Shown: positions 1 to 10,052, counted from the first letter of the stretch. The stretch is DNA of 44,579 nucleotides from Bacteroidota bacterium (GCA_027487835.1 JAIYCU010000005.1:1-44579); one strand, 5' to 3'. A program made the numbers and translations. The notes: generated from the sequence alone by a model not told the origin.

Positions 1-663
1 GGAAAATTTATTGATTCTAGCGATTGGTTCTATTTAAGTGAGAGAAAATATAAGCTAATAAGTGTGGATAGTTGCGGAAGAACCTCATCCTTTAGCAAAA
101 TTGCTGAACCATTAGCACTTACTACAGGAAACTCGCCAAATGGTGGTTTTTACCCTATGCTTACCTGGGTAAAACCAAATTTTAACAGCCTTGTGCTTGA
201 ATATGAAATTTACAGAAGGAGACCGGGTAATTTATTTAGTTTAATTAAAATCTTAGATTCAAATGAATTCAATCTTATAGATAATTCGATTTCGGGACAA
301 GGTTACAACTTTGAGTATTTCATCAGAGCTAGTTTAATGAACAACTGCCAAGTTAGTTACATCCAAAGCGAAATTAAACCTTGGGCAACATTAGGGGTTG
401 GGGAGCGATTAAATCCTGCAACAGGTTTTAGCTTATTTCCTAATCCAGCCAAACAACAAGTTACCCTAAAAAGCTTACCTAAACAATCCTTCACTAAAGT
501 TCAAATAAGAAGCATTGATGGAAAGTTAATAGAAACCTATCTATTTAATCAAGCAAAAGAAGAAGCGATTCTTCAATTGCCGCCATTAAGCAAGGGTTTG
601 TACCATGTATATATTTCAAGTGAAGGTACCCTAGGGTTTACCTTGCCCCTTATGATTGAATAG
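1..663 (+). CDS. T9SS type A sorting-domain protein, 3' part only
   Basis: The frame is open from the first base of the window, so the gene starts upstream and only the last 220 codons are here. GTG at 64 is an internal codon, not a convincing start. The first part, with a strand pattern around WVKPNFNSLVLEYEIYRRR, looks like a fibronectin type III-like beta domain. The last 80 or so residues begin with GFSLFPNPA and end in a beta-rich segment (LSKGLYHVYISSEG). This is the standard shape of the type A C-terminal sorting domain, which directs export through the type IX system and is cleaved at the outer membrane. The passenger function is unknown. The gene ends 63 bases before the PrsW-like gene. 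Confidence 0.8.
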   Translation, partial: GKFIDSSDWFYLSERKYKLISVDSCGRTSSFSKIAEPLALTTGNSPNGGFYPMLTWVKPNFNSLVLEYEIYRRRPGNLFSLIKILDSNEFNLIDNSISGQGYNFEYFIRASLMNNCQVSYIQSEIKPWATLGVGERLNPATGFSLFPNPAKQQVTLKSLPKQSFTKVQIRSIDGKLIETYLFNQAKEEAILQLPPLSKGLYHVYISSEGTLGFTLPLMIE

Positions 664-692
664 GAAATTAATAGTATTTCTACTTATGAACT

Positions 693-719
693 TTGTTTTC
701 GAATTTAGATTTATATTTT
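693..719 (+). promoter_or_regulatory. candidate promoter for the PrsW-like gene
   Basis: TTG at 693-695 and TATATTTT at 712-719 (7 of 8 to the Bacteroidota -7 consensus TAnnTTTG) are separated by 16 bases. The ATG at 727 follows after only 7 bases, so the transcript would be leaderless or nearly so. Confidence 0.35.
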
Positions 720-726
720 TATAGGC

Positions 727-2040
727 ATGAATGATTCTACTACTTATTTAATCGTCTATTGCCTTGTATCATTACTAGGTTCCTTCATGTGGATTTACTA
801 TTTTAAACTCATTGATGTATTTGAACCAGAAAAATTCTTGCATTTACTGGTTTCGTTTTCCTTTGGATTGGCCTCCCCTTTTATCCTATTCCCACTTTAT
901 CCCGTGATTGAAAACTTGGGTCTTCATTCAGATGACTACCTCCTTCAAACACTCATCGAGAATTTTATTATGGCTGGTTTGTTAGAAGAATTTTTAAAAG
1001 CATTTACCTTTTTGTGTGCCTTTGGTTTAATACGAAAAACAATACATGAACCCCTTGATTATTTAATTCATATATGCCTTTGCGCCTTAGGTTTCTCTGC
1101 CACTGAAAATGTGCTTTATTTTACCAATCACGGGGCTGCCATCATAGATTTCCGATTTGTTTTTTCTTCCTTCGGCCATATTTTTAATAGTTCAGTTTTT
1201 GCCTATGGCGTAATATATGGCATATATAAAACACAAAAACATGTCCTATTATATGCCCTTTCTTTTTTGCTTCTTGCTGCCCTGTTTCATGGCATGTTCA
1301 ACTTTCTACTTAGCTATGATTTTACAGGTCATCTATTAGTTTTTGGGTTATATTTCTTTTTATTGGTCTCTATTTTTAGCACAACCTTAAATAATGCCCT
1401 CAATAATTCTAGTTTATTCTCCTATAAAAAATTAATTTACCCTGACCCAATATTTTTAAGGATGATGCTGGTGTATTGCGCGCTGCTATTGATTAAAACA
1501 ACCTTACTATACTTCCAATTTTCTCTCAAACATGCACTTAATAGCTTATTTAGTAGTTTTATAATTTCATTGCCTATTGTACTAATTGTTTTCCAAAGAA
1601 TTTCACGTTTTACACTTATAAAAAACCATTGGATGGGATTTTCATTAGAGATGCCTTTTACCAGTATCACCTATTTTTCAGGAGTGGGCATTGCCACAAA
1701 AATTGTGGTGAAAGGGCATGGCCAAACAGAAACCTATTTAGGTTCATTTTTAGGCACCAACAATTTACTTTGCGCTGTATCTGAACGCACATCTTGGTTT
1801 GAGAATGAGCCGGAAATACAGGTAAGTCGTAAACTATTTCTAAATAACTATTCTATCTTCTATAGAATAAAACTAAACGAAGAATCAGACGATGACACAA
1901 GCTATTTTATTAAAGCTAAAATTATTGGTAATACCACTATAAATAACACCTATCCAGTAGTTGCCTTATTGTCTTCAAAGGTTAAAGGAGTAAAACATCA
2001 AGATTTATATGATTTTGATGATTTTGATTTCTTAGGCTGA
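727..2040 (+). CDS. PrsW-family intramembrane protease with C-terminal extension
   Basis: This is a 437-residue polytopic membrane protein. The PrsW (CPBP/glutamic protease clan) signature residues are in order: EExxK at 87-91 (LLEEFLK), the ExN motif at E127-N128 (GFSATENVLYF), H151 in a helix with Gly spacing, and H188 (LFHGMFNF). PrsW proteins cleave membrane-bound substrates such as anti-sigma factors inside the bilayer. The substrate here is unknown, and no anti-sigma gene is adjacent. After the protease core come two to three further hydrophobic segments (about 200-290). A soluble tail of about 130 residues follows, ending in an acidic DFDDFDF stretch that I do not recognise. Family assignment is firm; activity is inferred from intact motifs. 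Confidence 0.82.
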   Translation: MNDSTTYLIVYCLVSLLGSFMWIYYFKLIDVFEPEKFLHLLVSFSFGLASPFILFPLYPVIENLGLHSDDYLLQTLIENFIMAGLLEEFLKAFTFLCAFGLIRKTIHEPLDYLIHICLCALGFSATENVLYFTNHGAAIIDFRFVFSSFGHIFNSSVFAYGVIYGIYKTQKHVLLYALSFLLLAALFHGMFNFLLSYDFTGHLLVFGLYFFLLVSIFSTTLNNALNNSSLFSYKKLIYPDPIFLRMMLVYCALLLIKTTLLYFQFSLKHALNSLFSSFIISLPIVLIVFQRISRFTLIKNHWMGFSLEMPFTSITYFSGVGIATKIVVKGHGQTETYLGSFLGTNNLLCAVSERTSWFENEPEIQVSRKLFLNNYSIFYRIKLNEESDDDTSYFIKAKIIGNTTINNTYPVVALLSSKVKGVKHQDLYDFDDFDFLG

Positions 2041-2041
2041 T

Positions 2042-2091
2042 GTTACCTTAAGCCAATCTGAGTTATCGCGTAAATTATAGTTTAAGGCAAC
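2042..2091. terminator. possible stem-loop between convergent genes
   Basis: GTTACCTTAA (2042-2051) and TTAAGGCAAC (2082-2091) form an inverted repeat with one mismatch and a 30-base loop, between the convergent PrsW-like gene and metG. It lacks a T-run and a tight loop, so it is at best a weak bidirectional terminator. Confidence 0.25.
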
Positions 2092-2110
2092 TATTAAATA
2101 AAAGTAAACC

Positions 2111-4216
2111 CTACTTCACCACGCTTCCGGGTTCAATGTCTTGTTCGGGGCTTACGCTAAAAAGTTTTCCAAAGTCGTTGCCAGCCATTAACAGCATGCC
2201 TTGACTCTCTATCCCTCTAATTTTTCTAGGGGCAAGGTTGGCCACAACAGTAACCAATTTACCTACCAATTCTTCTGGCTGGTAATACTCTGCTATGCCG
2301 CTCAAAATGGTGCGTTTTTCAAAGCCTAAATCAACTGTTAAATTTAGAAGTTTATCTGCTTTAGGAACCTTAGTGGCTTCTATTACCTTGCCTACGCGTA
2401 AATCTAACTTGTCAAAATCTTCCCAATTGATGTTTGGCTTTAGCTCGGCCAAATTGCTGCTTTGAGTCACTTGGCTATTTGCCAATTTAATTTGTGCTAA
2501 TCTATCAAGTTGTTTAGCAATCTCCTCGTCTTCCACCTGCTTGTATAAAATCTCAGGCTTATTCAATTGCAACCCTGCTGGTACAATTACTTCCGAGCTT
2601 AACTGCAGCCAACTCACTTGGTTCAACCCTAATAAACCTACTAATTTCTTAGAAGTATGCGGCAAAAATGGCTCTGCAGCAATGGCAAGCTTGGCACATA
2701 TTTGAAGTGCATCAAATAAAATCCCTTTAACCGCTGCTTCATCCGTTTTATACAATTTCCAAGGCTCTGTATCGGCTAGGTATTTGTTGCCTGCACGTGC
2801 AATGCTCATAAAATTTACCTGCGCATCCCTAAGTTTAACCTCTTTAAGGTTTTGCTCCATATCGGCTATACTGGTAGCAATTTGCTCAAAACAAATTCGC
2901 CTAGGTTCTTTTACTTTTTCTAAGGCATTATGCGTTTCTACTTCTGTTACCTCTGGTACAATTCCTCCATAGTATTTATCGCACAATACCAACACGCGGT
3001 TCACAAAATTTCCGAAGATGCTAACCAATTCACTGTTGATTCTGGTTTGAAAATCTTTCCAAGTAAACTCGCTGTCTTTGGTTTCTGGGGCAATGCTGGT
3101 TAAAACATACCGCAATTCGTCTTCTCTATTTGGAAAATCAATCAAATATTCGTGTAACCAAACCGCCCAATTGCGCGAAGTAGATATTTTATCTCCCTCC
3201 AAGTTTAAAAACTCATTGGCTGGAATATTTGATGGTAGAATATATTTCCCATGTGTCATCAGCATCATCGGGAAAATAATGGCATGAAATACAATATTGT
3301 CTTTGCCGATAAAATGAACAAGTTCTGTTTCTTCATTTTGCCACCAATCTTGCCAAGATAAGCTGCTGGCGGTTGGCTCTTGGCTCTTGGCGGAAATTGC
3401 TTCTTTTGTTGCGCTGATATATCCAATGGGGGCATCAAACCAAACATACAATACTTTCCCGTCGGCACCTTCAATAGGAACTGGAACACCCCAGTCTAAA
3501 TCACGTGTCATGGCCCTGCTTTGCAAACCTTCGTTTAACCAACTAGCACATTGCCCTTTGATGTTAGATTTCCAATGGTCGAAACGCTTAATGTAATCTT
3601 GAAATGCATCTGTTTGCTGTAACTTACCCATTGGAAGAAACCAGTTTTTAGTTTCTTTTAAAACAGGGGCAGCGCCACTCAAGGCAGACTTTGGGTTAAT
3701 GAGGTCGGTTGGACTCAAAGATGTACCACATTTCTCGCATTGGTCGCCATAAGCTCCTGGGTTTCCACAACGAGGGCAAGTTCCTGTGATGTATCTATCT
3801 GCTAAAAATTGCTGCGCTTCGGTATCAAAATATTGTTGGGTAACTTCTTCTTCAAACACGCCTTTCTCATACAAATGCCTAAAAAACTCTTGGGCTGTTT
3901 TATGGTGAACCTTTGAGCTGGTGCGGCCATAATAACTAAAATCAATACCAAAAGATTGAAAGGCATTCTTCATAATGCCATCATATTTATCAACCACTTG
4001 CTGCGGGGTAATGCCTTCTTTCTTTGCTTTAATGGTAATTGGCACCCCATGTTCGTCGCTGCCACAAATAAATAAAACTTCTTTACCAATTGCTTTTAAA
4101 TAACGCACATAAATATCTGCTGGCAAATAACATCCTGCCAAATGGCCAATATGCACAGGTCCGTTGGCATAAGGCAAAGCGGCTGTCACTAAAATTCTTT
4201 TCTTATTTGCTTCCAT
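2111..4216 (-). CDS. metG: methionyl-tRNA synthetase
   Basis: This class I synthetase charges tRNA(Met) in the cytoplasm. The HIGH motif is at residues 22-25 (VHIGHLAG). A Cys4 zinc knuckle (C147, C150, C160, C163) sits in the connective-peptide insert, as in the zinc-bearing MetRS type. The KMSKS loop reads KISTS, a variant I associate with this lineage, near residue 345. From about 595 to 701 there is a fused EMAPII/Arc1p-like tRNA-binding domain starting [17 protein letters not shown]. The total of 701 residues fits the long dimeric form. The ATG at 4216 gives the usual [20 protein letters not shown]-terminus. It is a monocistronic minus-strand gene, convergent with the PrsW-like gene. Confidence 0.97.
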   Translation of the reverse strand: MEANKKRILVTAALPYANGPVHIGHLAGCYLPADIYVRYLKAIGKEVLFICGSDEHGVPITIKAKKEGITPQQVVDKYDGIMKNAFQSFGIDFSYYGRTSSKVHHKTAQEFFRHLYEKGVFEEEVTQQYFDTEAQQFLADRYITGTCPRCGNPGAYGDQCEKCGTSLSPTDLINPKSALSGAAPVLKETKNWFLPMGKLQQTDAFQDYIKRFDHWKSNIKGQCASWLNEGLQSRAMTRDLDWGVPVPIEGADGKVLYVWFDAPIGYISATKEAISAKSQEPTASSLSWQDWWQNEETELVHFIGKDNIVFHAIIFPMMLMTHGKYILPSNIPANEFLNLEGDKISTSRNWAVWLHEYLIDFPNREDELRYVLTSIAPETKDSEFTWKDFQTRINSELVSIFGNFVNRVLVLCDKYYGGIVPEVTEVETHNALEKVKEPRRICFEQIATSIADMEQNLKEVKLRDAQVNFMSIARAGNKYLADTEPWKLYKTDEAAVKGILFDALQICAKLAIAAEPFLPHTSKKLVGLLGLNQVSWLQLSSEVIVPAGLQLNKPEILYKQVEDEEIAKQLDRLAQIKLANSQVTQSSNLAELKPNINWEDFDKLDLRVGKVIEATKVPKADKLLNLTVDLGFEKRTILSGIAEYYQPEELVGKLVTVVANLAPRKIRGIESQGMLLMAGNDFGKLFSVSPEQDIEPGSVVK

Positions 4217-4355
4217 ATATATTTAACCCAATTACGTTCTCATTTTAAACCTACAAATAACAGCAATTTAACTCGAATAAGTTTTGTTTTATATGCTCAA
4301 AGCCTCAATAAACCTTATTTATTCTCATGCATTTTTTACACTTTTGCATCCACTT

Positions 4356-4847
4356 ATGTTCTACGAGAAACAAAAATTTAACCAGTGGTGGATTTGGACC
4401 ATGCTCCTCATTACTATTTTGGCAATTGCCTATGGCATTTTAACGGGCAAGGCTGACCCAACAGAGCGATACGGACTATTGATAAGCTTAACAGTAGTTT
4501 CCATCATTTCTGCCCTTTTATACTTTACTAGTCTTGAGACAAGGATAGACGAACGCGGCATAACCCTGAGATTTTTTCCTTTCCAACGGGTGTATTATTA
4601 TGTGAAATGGGAAGAAATTCAAACCATTCAAGTTAGAAAATACAAAGCCATTAGAGAATATGGCGGTTGGGGCATACGCTTTAGTTTTTCGGGCGGCAAG
4701 GCCTATACCATTAAAGGCAATGAAGGCCTTCAACTAGTTTTAAATAGTGGGAAACGGTTTTTAATCGGTACCCAAAAAACTGCAGCCATGATAGCCCACC
4801 TTCAAACGCTTAATCTAGCGCAGTGGCAGCAGCCCGACCTGCAATAA
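4356..4847 (+). CDS. small membrane protein with PH-like domain
   Basis: With ATG 4356 as start this is a 163-residue protein. It has two transmembrane helices (residues about 8-27 and 38-55) followed by a soluble beta-rich domain. The soluble part has the pattern seen in bacterial PH-like domains: ERGITLRFFPF, WEEIQTIQV, then YGGWGIR and a GKRFLIGTQK strand. Function unknown; similar proteins are widespread and uncharacterised. The frame is open from 4284, but the extra 24 residues are hydrophobic and unlike this family. A promoter-like TTTTACACTTTTG lies at 4335-4345, just before ATG 4356. Its 3' end overlaps the end of the convergent YhiN-like gene by 38 bases. Confidence 0.65.
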   Translation: MFYEKQKFNQWWIWTMLLITILAIAYGILTGKADPTERYGLLISLTVVSIISALLYFTSLETRIDERGITLRFFPFQRVYYYVKWEEIQTIQVRKYKAIREYGGWGIRFSFSGGKAYTIKGNEGLQLVLNSGKRFLIGTQKTAAMIAHLQTLNLAQWQQPDLQ

Positions 4848-6042
4848 AACCAGTTGTCCAAGCAGCTTGAAAATTAAAGCCACCCGTAATTCCATCAATA
4901 TCTAGCACTTCACCGGCGAAATGTAAACCGCGCATGCGTTTATATTCCATCGTCTTAAAATCTATATCATCTAGGTTCACACCACCACAGGTAACAAACT
5001 CCTCCTTAAAGGTGGTTTTGCCAACTACTTCATAAGAATCATATAATAAATGTTGGATTAAAAGGTTTACCGATTCTTTGCTTACCTCGCCCCAGTTTGA
5101 TTTTTCTTCTATGCCGGCCTTTGCTAATATGTAAACGATGAGGCGCTTTGGTAAGATAAAAGGAAACAATCCGCCTACTTGTTTAGAGGGATTGGCAGCC
5201 TTTAAATTAAATAATTCTTGTCGAACCGAGTCTTCGCGTCTGTTTTCTAACCAACTCACCTGCACTTCAAACTTATATTCCTTTTCTGCTAAAATTCTTG
5301 CCCCCAAAGAAGAAAGCTTTAATACTGCAGGTCCGCTCAAGCCCCAATGGGTAATGAGCATAGGACCGCAATTCTCTAGTTTTGCTTCCGGAATTCTAAC
5401 CCTTACTGGATTGACAGCAATTCCTTGAAGCGCCAATAAATCTGCATTTGGAATATTAAATGTAAATAGTGAGGGCACTGGCGACTCAATTCTCAGGCCT
5501 AACTCTTTTATCCATTCTAAGCCTTCTATTTTTGGTGAGCCGCCACTTGCAATAATTACACGTTGGCAAGAAAGCTTTTGGTCGTTAGACAAGTATAAAT
5601 CAAATCCTCCATGGAAACTTGGTACAACTTTTTTAACACCTGTTTCTTTTCTTATCTCGATTTTTAATTTACTTACTTCCTTTTCCAAACAATCAATGAT
5701 GGTTTGAGAATCATCGCTCACTGGAAACATCCTTCCGTCTGCCTCTGTCTTCAATTTTACTTTTCTTTCCTCAAACCAATTCACGGTATCTTGGGTAAAA
5801 AACCGGGAAAAAGCAGATTTCAAATGTTTTTCTCCGCGCGGATAATTTTTTGCTAATAGTTTCAAGTCAAAGCAGGCATGTGTAACATTACACCTGCCCC
5901 CGCCAGAAACTTTTACCTTTTGCAACACTTTTGCGCTCTTTTCCAATAAGATAACCTTAGCCTGCTTGTTGGCTTCTGCGCATTGAATAGCAGCAAAATA
6001 ACCTGCTGCACCTCCTCCGATAATTACTACTGTATGTGACAC
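4810..6042 (-). CDS. YhiN/HI0933-family FAD-dependent oxidoreductase
   Basis: A 410-residue flavoprotein. The N-terminal dinucleotide motif IIGGGAAGYFAAIQCA (from about residue 7) binds FAD. It is followed by the family hallmark KVSGGGRCNVTH at about 46-57. The C-terminal end GLHFAGEVLDIDGITGGFNFQAAWTTGFIAGRAA is the second FAD contact and is diagnostic of the HI0933/YhiN/BaiN family. Physiological substrates of most members are unknown; one gut relative (BaiN) acts on bile-acid intermediates, but nothing here suggests that role. A TAAATTTG box (reading leftwards) in the divergent spacer at 6071-6078 may drive it. It overlaps the convergent PH-like gene at its 3' end. Confidence 0.88.
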   Translation of the reverse strand: MSHTVVIIGGGAAGYFAAIQCAEANKQAKVILLEKSAKVLQKVKVSGGGRCNVTHACFDLKLLAKNYPRGEKHLKSAFSRFFTQDTVNWFEERKVKLKTEADGRMFPVSDDSQTIIDCLEKEVSKLKIEIRKETGVKKVVPSFHGGFDLYLSNDQKLSCQRVIIASGGSPKIEGLEWIKELGLRIESPVPSLFTFNIPNADLLALQGIAVNPVRVRIPEAKLENCGPMLITHWGLSGPAVLKLSSLGARILAEKEYKFEVQVSWLENRREDSVRQELFNLKAANPSKQVGGLFPFILPKRLIVYILAKAGIEEKSNWGEVSKESVNLLIQHLLYDSYEVVGKTTFKEEFVTCGGVNLDDIDFKTMEYKRMRGLHFAGEVLDIDGITGGFNFQAAWTTGFIAGRAAATALD

Positions 6043-6070
6043 TAATCTTTTTCTCCTATCAAAACCTCCA

Positions 6071-6078
6071 CAAATTTA
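6071..6078 (-). promoter_or_regulatory. candidate -7 box of the YhiN-like gene
   Basis: On the minus strand this reads TAAATTTG, an exact match to TAnnTTTG, 28 bases before the ATG at 6042. No clear TTG lies at the expected upstream distance, so confidence is low. Confidence 0.3.
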
Positions 6079-6090
6079 GGAGAAATCATT

Positions 6091-6098
6091 TATGTTTG
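6091..6098 (+). promoter_or_regulatory. candidate -7 box of the DUF2723 gene
   Basis: TATGTTTG matches TAnnTTTG exactly, 37 bases before the ATG at 6136. It lies in the 93-base spacer shared with the divergent YhiN-like gene. No good -33 TTG is visible. Confidence 0.35.
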
Positions 6099-6135
6099 CC
6101 TTTCTTCGTTAATAGCGCATAATTATTTTGAACGC

Positions 6136-9100
6136 ATGAACAAATATAACCTGTTAAACAGTGTACTCGGATGGCTGCTTTTTGTAGTATCTCTTGTTAC
6201 CTACACGCTCACTCTTGAGCCTACTGTTAGTTTTTGGGATTGTGGAGAGTTTATCTCCGCTTCCTATCGTTTGCAAATTTGTCACCCGCCAGGAGCCCCG
6301 CTCTTCCTCATGATTGGCAGGGTTTTTAGTTTGATGGCCTCAGACCCAAGCAAGGTTGCTTTCTGGGTAAACATGGTTTCTGCTGTAACTAGCGCACTTA
6401 CCGTGATGTTTATGTTTTGGACCATCACCCACCTTGCTAAAAAAATCTTGACCAAAGATGGAAAAGAATTAGAACTCTGGAATACTATTTCAATTATGGG
6501 CGCAGGTGCCGTTGGTGCACTAACCCTTAACTTTTCTGATACTTTCTGGTTTTCAGCAGTTGAAGCAGAGGTGTATGCTTCCTCAAGTTTCTTTACAACC
6601 CTTACCTTTTGGTGTATCCTTAAGTGGGAAAACGTGGCGCATGAGAAGGATGCGAACAAATGGTTGGTATTAATTGCCTACCTTATTGGTTTAGCCATTG
6701 GCGTCCATCTCTTGAACTTACTTGTAATACCTGCAATTGTTTATGTTTATTACTTCAAAAAATACAAATATACCCGTAATGGTTTCTTAGGTGCATCTGC
6801 CGTTGCCATTCTTGCCATTGGTATTGTGCAGTTTGGTTTAATCCCTGGCTTGCCGGGTATTGCTACTAAATTAGATTACTTTACGGTTAACTCTTTGGGG
6901 TTAAGCTTCAACTCTGGCGCATTACTCCTGATTTTATTATTAGTAACCTTATTTGCCTCTTTCTTACATTATACACATACTAAAAATAACCTAAGCTTAA
7001 TTGTAGCCATTGCAGCTTACGGTATAATGTTTTTAAGCAACTTGGCCGTTAACTTCCATGTTAGCTCTTTAATTCTTTGGGGAATCATGAGTTTTGCTAT
7101 TTATTACTTTGTGTTCAAAAAGAAAGTGGCAATGGACATTATTAACCTAGTAGTGCTTTCAATCAGTTTTGTAATTGTTGGCTACTCTTCATATGCTATG
7201 ATTATTATTCGTTCTTTGGCCAATCCGCCAATTGACATGAACGACCCTGAGCAACCTTTCTCTTTGTTAAGCTACCTAAACCGCGAACAATATGGTGAAA
7301 ATCCTCTTCTTTACGGTCAGTATTTCTATGCTAGACCTATAAGATACGATGATGGTGACATGCAATATGCAAAAGGTTTTGATGGAAAATATGCAGAAGC
7401 AGGCACAAAAAAGAAGGCTGTTTACGATAAGAAGGATTGCACAATTCTACCTCGTATGTGGGCAGATAGAGCTGATTATGTAAGGGCTTACAGAGATTGG
7501 GAAAAAATTCCAGAAGGCAAAAACAAAGTGAGTTTTGGTAAAAACATAGACTTTATGTTAAGTTACCAATTAGGCTTTATGTACTGGAGATATTTCTTCT
7601 GGAACTTTATAGGACGCCAAAACGACGAACAAGGTTATGGTGAATTAACCCGCGGGAATTGGATTAGTGGTGTTAACTTTATTGATGAATGGCGCCTTGG
7701 TCCTCAAAAGAATATGCCAGAAACAATGGCAAATAATAAGGCAAAAAACACCTATTTCTTCTTGCCTATTATTCTAGGTATCATTGGTTTAATATACCAT
7801 TATAAAAAGTCAAGGGAAGATTTTGTAGTCATTACAACCCTATTTCTTTTCACAGGTTTCTTTATCATTCTTTACCTAAACTTCCCTGCCCACCAACCAA
7901 GAGAAAGGGATTATGCGTATGTGGGTTCATACCAAACCTTTATGATTTGGATTGGACTAGGCGTTCTTGCTCTAGTGGATTGGTTCAGCAAAAAAATGAA
8001 TAGAAACGTTGCAGCAATTGGCGCAACAGCGCTCAGCTTGGCGGCGGTGCCTGTTTTAATGGGACAACAAAATTGGGACGATCACAACAGAAGCAATCGT
8101 TTTACTGCACTTGCCTTTGCCGAAGATTACCTTAACTCTTGCGCCAAAGATGCCATCCTATTTACCAACGGAGATAATGATACCTACCCGCTTTGGTATG
8201 CTCAAAATGTAGAAAATATTAGAAGCGATGTTCGCGTAGTGAACATGAGCTTACTCAATACAGATTGGTACGCAGATGGACTTAAGCGCCCAGCCTATGA
8301 TAGCAAGCCAGTAGAGTTTAGCATGACTCCAGAAAAATACAAGCAAGGTACACGCGATTATGTTGCATTCTTTGAAAACCCTGAACTAGCCAGAAGATAT
8401 GGTATTAATGCACAAGATCATTATCCATTGAAAAATATCCTTGCTTTTATCAATGACGATGCCGACCCAATGGGAACCGTGACCTCAAATGGTGGCGATG
8501 CGCTTAGGTATTATCCTACTAAGAAGTTTAGCCTTCTTATAGACCGCGAAGCTTGCTTAAAAAATGGGGTAGTTCAGCCAGAAGATGCCAAGTTTATGGT
8601 AGATACCATTCGTTGGGAAATTGGCAACAATAATCTCTTAAAAGCAGATTTGATTTTATTAGATATCATTGCCTCAAATATTAATACCAGACCAATCTAT
8701 TGGGCTATTACAACTGGCTCTGATGTGTATCTAAACTTAACCAAATATTTCCAATTAGAGGGTTTAACCTATAGACTTGTTCCTATTGTAAGCGAAGTGC
8801 AAAGAGATGGTACTACAGGTAGAATAAATACAAACATCCTATACAAAAACCTAATGGAGAAATTCAAATGGGGTAATATGGCAGAAGACGATGTGTATTT
8901 AGATGAAACCATTCTAAGACAATCTAAAAACTTTAGAAACATTTTCTACAGATTAAGTGAGCAGCTTACCCTAGAAGGTAGAAAAGATTCTGCAGTAAAA
9001 GTTTTGGACTACTGCCTAAAAGTAATGCCTCACAAACAAGTTGCTTATGACGTTTTTGTTGTGCGAATCCTAGAGGGTTATTACCAAGCTGGTGCAACAG

Positions 9101-9318
9101 AAAAAGCAAATAACTTGGCCAAAGAATTACTTAGAATTCATGAAGAAAACGCTAAATATTTCCTCACCTTTAAAGCTAAAAAGAACCTTGTACGTCAAGA
9201 TGTGGAAGACAATGTTCAAATACTTAATTATATCTGGCAAGTAGTTGATTTTAACAAACAAACCGAATTAGCGGCAGACATTAGAAAACGTATCGACACG
9301 CTGCAAGTTGGATTGTAA
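6136..9318 (+). CDS. DUF2723 protein O-mannosyltransferase-like glycosyltransferase (GT117 type)
   Basis: A 1060-residue protein with an N-terminal polytopic membrane region and a large soluble C-terminal part. The start MNKYNLLNSVLGWLLF is followed by EPTVSFWDCGEFISASYRLQICHPPGAPL at about 28-56. That segment is the DUF2723 signature; its acidic DCGEF sits where GT-C enzymes carry their catalytic loop residue. About a dozen helices continue to roughly residue 650. The C-terminal 100-150 residues (LSEQLTLEGRKDSAVKVLDYCLK and on) look like TPR-type helical hairpins. The family is typical of Bacteroidota and proposed to glycosylate exported proteins; donor and acceptor are unknown. The next gene starts 3 bases later, so the two are co-transcribed. 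Confidence 0.88.
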   Translation: MNKYNLLNSVLGWLLFVVSLVTYTLTLEPTVSFWDCGEFISASYRLQICHPPGAPLFLMIGRVFSLMASDPSKVAFWVNMVSAVTSALTVMFMFWTITHLAKKILTKDGKELELWNTISIMGAGAVGALTLNFSDTFWFSAVEAEVYASSSFFTTLTFWCILKWENVAHEKDANKWLVLIAYLIGLAIGVHLLNLLVIPAIVYVYYFKKYKYTRNGFLGASAVAILAIGIVQFGLIPGLPGIATKLDYFTVNSLGLSFNSGALLLILLLVTLFASFLHYTHTKNNLSLIVAIAAYGIMFLSNLAVNFHVSSLILWGIMSFAIYYFVFKKKVAMDIINLVVLSISFVIVGYSSYAMIIIRSLANPPIDMNDPEQPFSLLSYLNREQYGENPLLYGQYFYARPIRYDDGDMQYAKGFDGKYAEAGTKKKAVYDKKDCTILPRMWADRADYVRAYRDWEKIPEGKNKVSFGKNIDFMLSYQLGFMYWRYFFWNFIGRQNDEQGYGELTRGNWISGVNFIDEWRLGPQKNMPETMANNKAKNTYFFLPIILGIIGLIYHYKKSREDFVVITTLFLFTGFFIILYLNFPAHQPRERDYAYVGSYQTFMIWIGLGVLALVDWFSKKMNRNVAAIGATALSLAAVPVLMGQQNWDDHNRSNRFTALAFAEDYLNSCAKDAILFTNGDNDTYPLWYAQNVENIRSDVRVVNMSLLNTDWYADGLKRPAYDSKPVEFSMTPEKYKQGTRDYVAFFENPELARRYGINAQDHYPLKNILAFINDDADPMGTVTSNGGDALRYYPTKKFSLLIDREACLKNGVVQPEDAKFMVDTIRWEIGNNNLLKADLILLDIIASNINTRPIYWAITTGSDVYLNLTKYFQLEGLTYRLVPIVSEVQRDGTTGRINTNILYKNLMEKFKWGNMAEDDVYLDETILRQSKNFRNIFYRLSEQLTLEGRKDSAVKVLDYCLKVMPHKQVAYDVFVVRILEGYYQAGATEKANNLAKELLRIHEENAKYFLTFKAKKNLVRQDVEDNVQILNYIWQVVDFNKQTELAADIRKRIDTLQVGL

Positions 9319-9320
9319 GA

Positions 9321-10052
9321 ATGAAGGATAGTATTATTTACGGAACCCATGCCGTTAAAGAAGCCTTGGACGCTGGTAAAGAACTTATCAAAATCCAAGT
9401 AATGAAAGGCATTTTTAACCCTGCGCTCGACGAATTGCTTAAAGCAGCTCGTGGGGCGCAGGTTCCGGTTCAAACCGTACCCAAGGAAAAATTCTTTAAC
9501 CTAAAGGATAAAAATCACCAAGGTGTAATGGCCTTTGCCTCTCCCATTACCTATCATAGCCTCGAACAAATTGTTCCTTCTCTATTTGAACAAGGTGAAA
9601 CACCATTTATCTTAATTTTAGATAGTATAAAAGACGTTAGAAATCTAGGAGCAATTGCTAGAACCGCACTTTGTGCAGGAGTCCACGCCCTTGTGGTACC
9701 GCTCACGGATGCCGCACCAGTAAATGAAGATGCAGTTAAAACTTCGGCTGGTGCCTTACACAAGTTGCCCGTTTGCCGAGAAAAGCACCTTAAGACCACA
9801 TTAGAATACCTTAACCAATCTGGGTTTACTACCGTTGCTTGCACCGAGAAAGGCAAAGACTCTATTAGTCAGACAGACCTTACCGGACCCCTAGCCATTG
9901 TAATGGGAAATGAAGAAACAGGCATAAGCCCAGAATTGCTTAAAAAATGCTCTGCACTCGCTCAAATTCCTATGAATATGGGTGTTAGTTCACTTAATGT
10001 TTCGGTAGCCGCCGGAATTATTTTGTACGAAGCACTTATGCAAAGAACTTAA
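9321..10052 (+). CDS. rlmB: TrmH/SpoU-family 23S rRNA 2'-O-methyltransferase (RlmB-type)
   Basis: A 243-residue SPOUT methylase. An N-terminal substrate-binding domain (YGTHAVKEAL, FFNLKDKNHQGVMA) leads into the knotted catalytic domain. The three family motifs are visible: DSIKDVRNLGAIARTA (about 95-110), IVMGNEETGIS (about 191-201) and IPMNMGVSSLNVSVAAGIILYEA at the C-terminus. RlmB methylates a guanosine in the 23S peptidyl-transferase region using SAM. Paralogues acting on other sites look alike, so the exact nucleotide is not certain. It lies 3 bases behind the DUF2723 gene. Its TAA shares the palindrome TTAA (10049-10052) with the stop of the convergent fusion gene. Confidence 0.88.
   Translation: MKDSIIYGTHAVKEALDAGKELIKIQVMKGIFNPALDELLKAARGAQVPVQTVPKEKFFNLKDKNHQGVMAFASPITYHSLEQIVPSLFEQGETPFILILDSIKDVRNLGAIARTALCAGVHALVVPLTDAAPVNEDAVKTSAGALHKLPVCREKHLKTTLEYLNQSGFTTVACTEKGKDSISQTDLTGPLAIVMGNEETGISPELLKKCSALAQIPMNMGVSSLNVSVAAGIILYEALMQRT
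9467..9477 (-). repeat. dispersed motif CGGTTTGAACC, copy 1
   Basis: Exact 11-mer on the minus strand, inside rlmB, read as codons GTT CAA ACC in the gene. It is one of six exact copies in the window. Confidence 0.7.

Noticed and set aside
3265-3489. Open antisense frames opposite metG, and similar ones opposite mnmG, dsbD and the TonB receptor.
   Set aside because: They overlap well-supported genes, show no family motif or signal peptide, and lack promoters; they look like by-products of codon bias.
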